A program made the translations under genes and the position numbers. The notes under the pieces are model-generated. The model was not told the origin of the DNA, made no database searches, and was given only the letters and a program-made list of their open reading frames with translations. Below are positions 58,348-64,000 of a stretch of 64,000 bases of DNA, piece by piece (position 1 is the stretch's first letter; each line of letters begins with the position of its first letter). Source of the DNA: Amycolatopsis nalaikhensis (GTDB taxonomy: Bacteria; Actinomycetota; Actinomycetes; Mycobacteriales; Pseudonocardiaceae); assembly GCF_030264295.1 (NCBI RefSeq), contig NZ_CP127173.1, positions 131,501 through 195,500 of the forward strand. The letters run 5' to 3'.

Positions 58348-59331
58348 TCAGCTGCCGGTCTGCTCGACCAGCTTGGCGCGCAGCCGCATGACCGCCCGCG
58401 TGTGCAGTTGGCTCACCCGCGACTCCGTGACGCCGAGGACCTTGCCGATCTCGGCGAGCGTCAGGCTCTCGAAGTAGTAGAGGCTGACCACGATCTTGTC
58501 CCGCTCGGTGAGCTGCGCGATGGCCTGCGCGAGCTGGCGGCGGTTGTCCTGGTCGACGAGCACCGCGACCGGGTCGACGGCGTCGTCGTCGGGCAGCGTG
58601 TCCACCAGCGAGCCGCTGTCCTTGCCCGCGGCGACCAGGTCCTCCAGTGCCACGACGCTCGTGAGCTGCAGCTGGCCGTAGAAGTCGCGAAGGTCGTCGA
58701 GGCCGATGCCGAGTTCGGTGGCGAGCTCCGCGTCCGTCGGCGTGCGGTTCAGGCGCGCGCCGAGGCGCTCCATCGCGCGCTCGGCCTCCTTGGCCTTGCT
58801 GCGGACCGCGCGCGGCACCCAGTCCTGCGAACGGAGGTCGTCGAGGATCGCGCCGCGGATGCGCTGCATCGCGTACGTCTCGAACCGCAGGCCGCGCTCG
58901 GGGTCGAACTTCTCGATCGCGTCGACGAGCCCGAAGATGCCGGACTGCACGAGGTCGCCGACGTCGACGTGCGTCGGCAGGCCGGTGCCGACCCGGCCGG
59001 CGACGTACTTGACCAGCGGGGCGTAGTGCAGCACGAGCCGATCGCGCGACGCCTGGTCGGGGCTGTCGGCGAACTGCCGCCACAGCGCCGCGATCCCGGC
59101 GTCGACGTCGTAGCCCGCCCGGGTTTCGGCGGGCGCGGCGGCGTCACCGTGAGTGGTCACTCCGGCGGCTTCGGTCACGTGCGGTCCTGCGGTCATTGCA
59201 CAGTCGTTCTCGGCATGCGGCTCAGTGTCGTCTCCGTGCTCGTGCGGATGCGCGTGCGCCGCCGGGCCCGCTGGTGACGACCCCGGTGAGGCTCCCGGGG
59301 CCGCCTCAGGCCCTGGGATGCGCTCGGTCAT
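58348..59331 (-). CDS. whiG: WhiG/FliA-type RNA polymerase sigma factor
   Basis: Sigma-28-type factor of 327 residues. Region 2: [60 protein letters not shown]; region 4: [20 protein letters not shown] followed by [20 protein letters not shown]. It corresponds to WhiG of Streptomyces, which starts aerial-hypha sporulation. The first 70 residues are an extra Ala/Pro/His-rich extension ([20 protein letters not shown]); a later start such as at MTAGPHV cannot be excluded. ATG at 59331 overlaps xerC by 26 bp. Convergent with the M23 gene. Confidence 0.94.
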   Translation of the reverse strand: MTERIPGPEAAPGASPGSSPAGPAAHAHPHEHGDDTEPHAENDCAMTAGPHVTEAAGVTTHGDAAAPAETRAGYDVDAGIAALWRQFADSPDQASRDRLVLHYAPLVKYVAGRVGTGLPTHVDVGDLVQSGIFGLVDAIEKFDPERGLRFETYAMQRIRGAILDDLRSQDWVPRAVRSKAKEAERAMERLGARLNRTPTDAELATELGIGLDDLRDFYGQLQLTSVVALEDLVAAGKDSGSLVDTLPDDDAVDPVAVLVDQDNRRQLAQAIAQLTERDKIVVSLYYFESLTLAEIGKVLGVTESRVSQLHTRAVMRLRAKLVEQTGS

Positions 59332-60286
59332 GGATCGCTTTCAACCGGTCGACGGTCACATGAGTGTAGAGCTGCGTCGTGGCAAGCGTAGCGTGACCAA
59401 GCAGTTCCTGAACGCTCCTGAGATCGGCACCCCCTTCGAGCAGATGCGTCGCCGCCGAATGACGCAGGCCGTGCGGGCCCATGTCGAGCGCTCCCGGCAC
59501 CGCCGTGACGGCGTCGTGCACCACCCGCCGCACCGCGCGCGGGTCGACGCGTTTGCCCCGGACACCGAGGAAAAGCGCGGGCTCGACGCTGTCACCGGCG
59601 GTTTCGGCGACGATCTTCGGCCGTCCCTCCTCGATCCAGTCGGTCAAGGCCTCGGCGGCCGGGACGCCGAACGGGACGACGCGTTCCTTCCCGCCCTTGC
59701 CGAGCACCGTGACGACACGACGGGAGAAGTCGGCCCCGCCGACGTCCAGCCCGCACAGTTCCGACACGCGGATGCCGGTGGCGTAGAGCAGTTCGACGAT
59801 CGCGCGATCACGCAGCGCGATCGGATCGCGTTCGGCCGCACCGGCCGCCGACGCCCGCATGACTTCGTCCGCCTGGCCGGCGCGCAGCACCCCGGGCAGG
59901 GTGCGGTGCGCCCGCGGGGCGGCGAGCCGGCCACCGGGGTCACCGGCCAGCAGGCCGGTGCGGTGCGCCCAGGCGGTGAAGGTCCGGGCCGACGCGGCCC
60001 GCCGCGCGAGCGTGGTGCGGCTCGCCCCACCGGACTGTTGGGCGGCGAGCCACGCCCGCAGCCGCGCGAGGTCGAGGTCGCCGAGCTCGCCCCCGCCCTC
60101 CGCGACGAACCCCAGCAGCGAGACGGCGTCGCCGACGTACGCGCGGACGGTGTGCGCGGACAGGCCCCGTTCGAGCCCGAGGTGCCGTTCGTAGCCGGTG
60201 ACGACGGCCTGGACGGACTCGGGCAACGCGGCCCGGAGCGCGCGCAGGTCCGGACGACGCGTCCGGCCGGAGCGTGGTGGCGGCAT
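59306..60286 (-). CDS. xerC: Tyrosine recombinase XerC
   Basis: Site-specific recombinase of 326 residues from ATG 60286 (an earlier in-frame start at 60322 lacks conservation). N-terminal SAM-like domain [20 protein letters not shown]; catalytic residues Arg in [13 protein letters not shown], Lys in [12 protein letters not shown], His-x-x-Arg in [15 protein letters not shown], His in [15 protein letters not shown] and the tyrosine in QLYTHV. It resolves chromosome dimers at dif with its partner. Its place between whiG and dprA is conserved in actinomycetes. Confidence 0.95.
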   Translation of the reverse strand: MPPPRSGRTRRPDLRALRAALPESVQAVVTGYERHLGLERGLSAHTVRAYVGDAVSLLGFVAEGGGELGDLDLARLRAWLAAQQSGGASRTTLARRAASARTFTAWAHRTGLLAGDPGGRLAAPRAHRTLPGVLRAGQADEVMRASAAGAAERDPIALRDRAIVELLYATGIRVSELCGLDVGGADFSRRVVTVLGKGGKERVVPFGVPAAEALTDWIEEGRPKIVAETAGDSVEPALFLGVRGKRVDPRAVRRVVHDAVTAVPGALDMGPHGLRHSAATHLLEGGADLRSVQELLGHATLATTQLYTHVTVDRLKAIHDRAHPRA

Positions 60287-60389
60287 GGATGTCACGCTGC
60301 GCGAACAAGTGCCTCCGGTCAAGGATCGCCACGCGGGCCCACCGGACCGGCCGAACGCGTTCGACGATTTCTCCCGGAATTCGTGGTGG

Positions 60390-61529
60390 TCACGCGCTTT
60401 TGCTCCGTCGTCGCCAGCCGGCGTCGCCGCGGACGGCGAATCCGTCGATCTCCAAGGCCGGCAGCAGTGCCCGGACCTTGCGCAAGGGGAGGCCGGATTC
60501 GGTCGCGATCTCGGCGTCGGACCGGTCGGATCGCACGGTCAGGGCCTCGTAGGCCCGCAAGGCCTCGGGTCCCAGCCGGTCGGTGGGGCGTTTCGGCCGC
60601 GCCGAGGGGTCTTCGGCGATGCCGAAGCGGCCGACGGCCTCGAGGATCTCGTCGACCGTCGAGACCAGCGTCGCCCGGGAGTCCCGGATCAGCTCATGGC
60701 AGCCGGCGGAGGTGGCGGACGAGACGGGTCCGGGCAGCGCCATCACGACTTTCCCGAGCGCCCCGGCGGTGCTCGCGGTGTTGCGGGCACCGCTGCGCAG
60801 CCCGGCCTCGACCACCAGGGTGCCCTCGGTGAGGGCGGCGATGAGCCGGTTCCGGACCAGGAAGCGGTGCCGCGCGGGCGGAGTGCCGGGCGGGTACTCG
60901 CTGACGACGGCACCGCCGTCGCGCACGATCCGGTTCAGCAGGCCGACGTGCCCGGCGGGATAACCGGCGTCGACGGCGCAGCCGAGCACGGCGACGGTGA
61001 CCCCACCGGCGGCGAGCGCACCGCGGTGGGCGGCGCCGTCGATGCCGTAGGCGGCACCGGAGAAGATCGGCACGCCCCGGTTGGCGAGCCCGTAGGCGAT
61101 TTCGGCGGCATGGTGTTCGCCATAGCCGGTGGCGGCCCGAGCGCCGACGACGGCAACGGCCCGATCAGCGGCATCACCGAGAGCACGACCACCGGCGACC
61201 CACAAGGCGAGCGGAGGAACGGCCTCGGCGACACCCCGCCGACCGGCGAGATCGAGGGCGAGGAGCGGCCAGGACGGCCATTCATCGTCCTCCGGGATGA
61301 CAAGCCGAGCGCCCGCTGCAGCGGCCCGCGCGAAGTCCTGGTCGACGAGGTCGTAGATCCGGCGGGCTTCGGTCGCCTTGATCACTTCGGGCGGGCAGTC
61401 ACCGCGACGCACCCGCGCCGCCGCATCGACCGGACCATGCTCGGCCACGAAGGCGACCAGGGCGGGCGCGGGTGGCTCCGCGACGCGAAGCAGGTAGGCG
61501 CGGGCCCGCCGGACGTCGTCGGCGCTCAT
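60390..61529 (-). CDS. dprA: DNA-processing protein DprA
   Basis: DprA/Smf of 379 residues, ATG at 61529 overlapping the previous stop. The Rossmann-like core reads [44 protein letters not shown]-like [20 protein letters not shown] and [22 protein letters not shown]-terminal winged helix ([20 protein letters not shown]) follows. It protects incoming single-stranded DNA and loads RecA. Part of the yraN-yifB-dprA set. Confidence 0.96.
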   Translation of the reverse strand: MSADDVRRARAYLLRVAEPPAPALVAFVAEHGPVDAAARVRRGDCPPEVIKATEARRIYDLVDQDFARAAAAGARLVIPEDDEWPSWPLLALDLAGRRGVAEAVPPLALWVAGGRALGDAADRAVAVVGARAATGYGEHHAAEIAYGLANRGVPIFSGAAYGIDGAAHRGALAAGGVTVAVLGCAVDAGYPAGHVGLLNRIVRDGGAVVSEYPPGTPPARHRFLVRNRLIAALTEGTLVVEAGLRSGARNTASTAGALGKVVMALPGPVSSATSAGCHELIRDSRATLVSTVDEILEAVGRFGIAEDPSARPKRPTDRLGPEALRAYEALTVRSDRSDAEIATESGLPLRKVRALLPALEIDGFAVRGDAGWRRRSKSA

Positions 61530-63037
61530 GCCGCCACCCGCTCACGGAACGCCAGGGCCGAACCCACCTGCTCGGCGCCCGGGCGGGTCTCGCCGTCCAA
61601 GTCGGCCAGGGTCCAGGCAATGCGCAAGCATCGGTCCGCGCCGCGGCCGCTCAAGGCTCCGCGGTCCATCGCGCGGTCGAGGAGGATCGTTGCGTTCGGG
61701 GGCAAGGGGAACTGGCGTCGCAGCGCTGGGCCCGGGACCTCTGAATTCGACAGCCAGCCGTGGTCGCGCCAGCGGTGGGCCGCTCGCTCGCGGGCCTCGA
61801 TCACCCGGGTGCGGACCACCTCTGATGACTCCGCCGTTCCCGTGTCGTGGGCGCTGATCGCGCTCAACGGGCGCAGCCTCACTCGGAGGTCCACTCGGTC
61901 GAGCAAGGGGCCGGACAGCTTGCCGAAGTAGCGACGGCGGGCCGCCGGGGAGCACACGCAGTCCGTGTCCTTCGGTGGTGCGCATGCGCACGGGTTCGTT
62001 GCCAGCACCAGCTGGAACCTCGCCGGGTACGTGATCGAACCCTTCACGCGCGCTATGCGGACCTCGCCCTCTTCCAGCACCGTTCGCAGCGACTCCAGGC
62101 ACTGCGCGCCGAACTCGCAGACCTCGTCCAGGAACAGCACGCCACGGTGCGCCCGGCTGATCGCGCCTGGCGACGCTATTCCGCTTCCGCCGCCGATCAG
62201 GGCCGCTATCGAGATCGAATAATGCGGTGCGACGAACGGCGGCACGATCACCAACGGCGACGACTTCGACAGCGAGCCGTCGACCGAGTGGACCGCCGTG
62301 ACCTCCAACGACTCCTCCGGTGACAACTGCGGCAGCAGGCCGGGCAGCCTCTTCGCCAGCATCGTCTTGCCCACCCCGGGCGGACCCGTGAGCAGGAGGT
62401 GGTGCCCGCCCGCCGCGGCGACCTCCAGCGCCCACCTCGCCTCCGGCTGGCCCACCACGTCGGCCAGGTCCGGGACCTCCGGCGGGGTTGCCGGGCCCGG
62501 TGGCCGCGGGCTCGCCAGGTCGGCTTCGGCCTTCAGCCACGCCACCAGATCTCGCAGGTGCGGTGCGCCGACGACGTCGATGCCCTCCACCAGCGCCGCC
62601 TCGACCAGGGACTCCGTCGGCACCACCGCCCGCCCGTAGCCCGCCGCGCGGGCCGCCAGCAGGCCCGGGAGGATGCCGCGGACCGGGCGGATGCGGCCGT
62701 CCAACGCCAGCTCGCCCAGCAGCACCGTGCCCAGCAGGCGCGTCGCCGGGACCGCGCCCGATGCCGCCAAGACCGCTGCCGCGATGCCCACGTCGTACGC
62801 CGAGCCCATCTTCGGCAGGTTCGCCGGGGACAGCCCGAGCGTCACCTTGCCGTCCGGCCAGGGCTGCCCGGAATTGCGCACCGCCGAGCGGACGCGGTCC
62901 TTCGCCTCCCGCAACCCGGCGTCCGGGAGGCCGACCAGCGTGACGCGGCTCAGCCCGCCGCCGAGGTCGGCCTCGATCTCGATCACCCGGCCGTCGATGC
63001 CGAGCAGCGCCGCCGACCAAGCCTTGGCGATGGGCAT
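61526..63037 (-). CDS. YifB-family Mg-chelatase-like AAA ATPase
   Basis: ATPase of 503 residues (ComM/YifB), ATG at 63037 sharing one base with the yraN stop. N-terminal Lon-like domain with LVGLPDAGLREAKDRVRSAV and LSPANLPKMGSAYDVGIAAA; AAA core with LLLTGPPGVGKTMLAKRLPG, HRGVLFLDEVCEFG and NPCACAPPKDTDCVCSPAAR. ComM relatives act as branch-migration helicases in natural transformation, which fits dprA next to it. Length is standard. Confidence 0.96.
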   Translation of the reverse strand: MPIAKAWSAALLGIDGRVIEIEADLGGGLSRVTLVGLPDAGLREAKDRVRSAVRNSGQPWPDGKVTLGLSPANLPKMGSAYDVGIAAAVLAASGAVPATRLLGTVLLGELALDGRIRPVRGILPGLLAARAAGYGRAVVPTESLVEAALVEGIDVVGAPHLRDLVAWLKAEADLASPRPPGPATPPEVPDLADVVGQPEARWALEVAAAGGHHLLLTGPPGVGKTMLAKRLPGLLPQLSPEESLEVTAVHSVDGSLSKSSPLVIVPPFVAPHYSISIAALIGGGSGIASPGAISRAHRGVLFLDEVCEFGAQCLESLRTVLEEGEVRIARVKGSITYPARFQLVLATNPCACAPPKDTDCVCSPAARRRYFGKLSGPLLDRVDLRVRLRPLSAISAHDTGTAESSEVVRTRVIEARERAAHRWRDHGWLSNSEVPGPALRRQFPLPPNATILLDRAMDRGALSGRGADRCLRIAWTLADLDGETRPGAEQVGSALAFRERVAA

Positions 63038-63414
63038 CAGAACGCCGCCTCGATGTGCTGGATCCGGGGCCGGGTTCCCGGCTCCGCCAGGATCGTCACG
63101 ACGTCGTAGCGGACCGGGCACCAACCGATGCGGTGCTCGCGCAGCCAGCGCTGGGCCGCCCGGCGCACCCGGCCCGCCTTCTCCTCCGTCACCGTCTCCG
63201 ACGGCAGGCCGAACTCCGTGCCCGTGCGGGTCTTCACCTCGCAGAACACCACTCGGGCCCGGTCGGTGAGGACGAGGTCCAGCTCGCCTTCGCGGCAGCG
63301 CCAGTTGCGGCCCAGCAGGATGAGGCCTTGCTCGCGCAGGTGCCGGAGCGCCAGGTCCTCGCCCCAGGCACCCAGGTCGCGCCGGTGTCTGGCGAGCTGG
63401 TCCGTGCCCGTCAT
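63037..63414 (-). CDS. YraN/UPF0102-family endonuclease-like protein
   Basis: A protein of 125 residues, ATG at 63414 after GGAGGAGGGGG. LGAWGEDLALRHLREQGLIL, NWRCREGELDLVLTDRARVV and FCEVKTRTGTEFG contain the E-x-D ... E-x-K residues of the nuclease-resolvase fold. Function unproven; always found with yifB and dprA in this group. Confidence 0.95.
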   Translation of the reverse strand: MTGTDQLARHRRDLGAWGEDLALRHLREQGLILLGRNWRCREGELDLVLTDRARVVFCEVKTRTGTEFGLPSETVTEEKAGRVRRAAQRWLREHRIGWCPVRYDVVTILAEPGTRPRIQHIEAAF

Positions 63415-63626
63415 CTGTTCGCCCCCTCCTCCGCGCCCGTCACCGGGGCGGTCCCGGGGATCACGGTGCGTGTGCGTTCGACGATGCCAGGGGGCGGGAC
63501 GGCCGATCCAGAGCCGGATCGCCGGGCTGTGGACAACCTGGGGGATGGGGACAACCGGTCCACCGGTCGCCCGGGACGGGCCGGTTTCGTCGGTCCGTTG
63601 TGCTAGGGCGCGGGCGCGCACAAAGA

Positions 63627-63655
63627 ACCGGCCCATCCGTGGCGGATGGGCCGGT
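63627..63655. terminator. Hairpin terminator
   Basis: 13-bp stem ACCGGCCCATCCG with loop TGG, 12 bp after the stop of the DUF2469 gene. It separates that gene from the yraN operon; the region 63415-63626 holds no gene and probably carries the yraN promoter. Confidence 0.82.
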
Positions 63656-63667
63656 GGAAACCGCTGG

Positions 63668-63991
63668 TCAGCCCGAGAACGGGCCGTCCTCGGGGAGGCG
63701 CAGGTCGGGTTTGTCGAGCTCCTCGACGTTGACGTCCTTGAACGTGATCACCCGGACGTGCTTGACGAACCGGGCCGGGCGGTACATGTCCCAGACCCAC
63801 GCGTCGGACATGCGGACCTCGAAGTACACCTCGCCGCCGCCGTCGCGGACCTGGACGTCCACCGCGTTCGCCAGGTAGAACCGGCGTTCGGTCTCCACCA
63901 CGTACGAGAACTGGCCGACGATGTCGCGGTACTCGCGGTACAGCGAGAGCTCCATCTCGGTCTCGTACTTCTCGAGATCCTCCGCACTCAT
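63668..63991 (-). CDS. DUF2469-family protein
   Basis: Protein of 107 residues, complete, ATG at 63991. MSAEDLEKYETEMELSLYRE followed by YRDIVGQFSYVVETERRFYL and AWVWDMYRPARFVKHVRVIT, as in the highly conserved actinobacterial family next to ribonuclease HII and yraN. Function unknown; the strong conservation suggests a core role. The likely partner rnhB would lie outside the window. Confidence 0.95.
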   Translation of the reverse strand: MSAEDLEKYETEMELSLYREYRDIVGQFSYVVETERRFYLANAVDVQVRDGGGEVYFEVRMSDAWVWDMYRPARFVKHVRVITFKDVNVEELDKPDLRLPEDGPFSG

Positions 63992-64000
63992 GAAATCCGC

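Overview
The window is chromosomal DNA of a high-G+C actinomycete. The gene order rpsB-tsf-pyrH-frr-cdsA next to a WhiG-type sporulation sigma factor, xerC, dprA, yifB, yraN and a DUF2469 gene, plus many GTG starts and 4-bp stop/start overlaps, points to a filamentous member of the Pseudonocardiales, most likely Amycolatopsis. The genus is an inference from gene content and memory; no search was possible.

Layout. 0-6.5 kb: a drug-efflux transporter with a divergent MerR regulator, a MarR regulator, an F420-type oxidoreductase, a ring-cleaving dioxygenase-like protein, an amidase and a radical SAM protein. 6.5-17.7 kb: ten minus-strand genes, mostly overlapping by 4 bp, that look like a biosynthetic operon for a compound with an N-N bond. 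Its core is an amino-acid N-hydroxylase, a cupin, a methionyl-tRNA-synthetase-like enzyme and a DAO-type flavoprotein, the enzyme set of known hydrazine synthetase pathways; here cupin and synthetase are separate proteins. An ATP-grasp ligase, a berberine-bridge-type oxidase, a two-component flavin monooxygenase with its reductase, a small unknown protein and an orphan solute-binding lipoprotein complete it. No PKS or NRPS is present. 17.8-28 kb: a PEP-mutase-like enzyme, an Ada/AlkA repair fusion, a small monooxygenase, an exporter, an NB-ARC-type regulator, a membrane protein, a 48-residue peptide, a DDAH-like hydrolase, a TetR/SDR pair and a secreted intradiol dioxygenase. 28-33.4 kb: an ECF41 sigma factor module whose promoters can be read directly from the sequence. 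33.4-37.9 kb: a TetR/quinone-reductase pair with a duplicated operator, then a less G+C-rich island with an HTH/nucleotidyltransferase (AbiE-like) pair bounded by 210-bp direct repeats. 37.9-51.5 kb: rlmN, a lipoprotein, a TetX-like flavoprotein, a ThDP enzyme, Lrp, a ferric-siderophore ABC importer behind an iron box, a PadR regulator, a methyltransferase, a VOC protein and an MFS exporter. 51.6-64 kb: a LysR regulator, then the conserved translation, lipid, cell-wall and DNA-processing block.

How the parts may work together. The N-N operon would hydroxylate the side-chain amine of a basic amino acid, join it to a second amino acid through an N-N bond (cupin plus synthetase), release a hydrazine by oxidation, and tailor it by ligation and further flavin chemistry. 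Its 5' leader is unusually AT-rich. The ECF41 sigma factor probably transcribes its own four-gene operon, a divergent ferritin-like gene and a cupin gene, all of which carry a TGTCACA-N16-NGTC promoter.

Data quality. Five genes, among them the essential pyrH, are each split by a single-base shift. Consensus errors are the simplest explanation, and these genes are annotated as probably intact in the organism.
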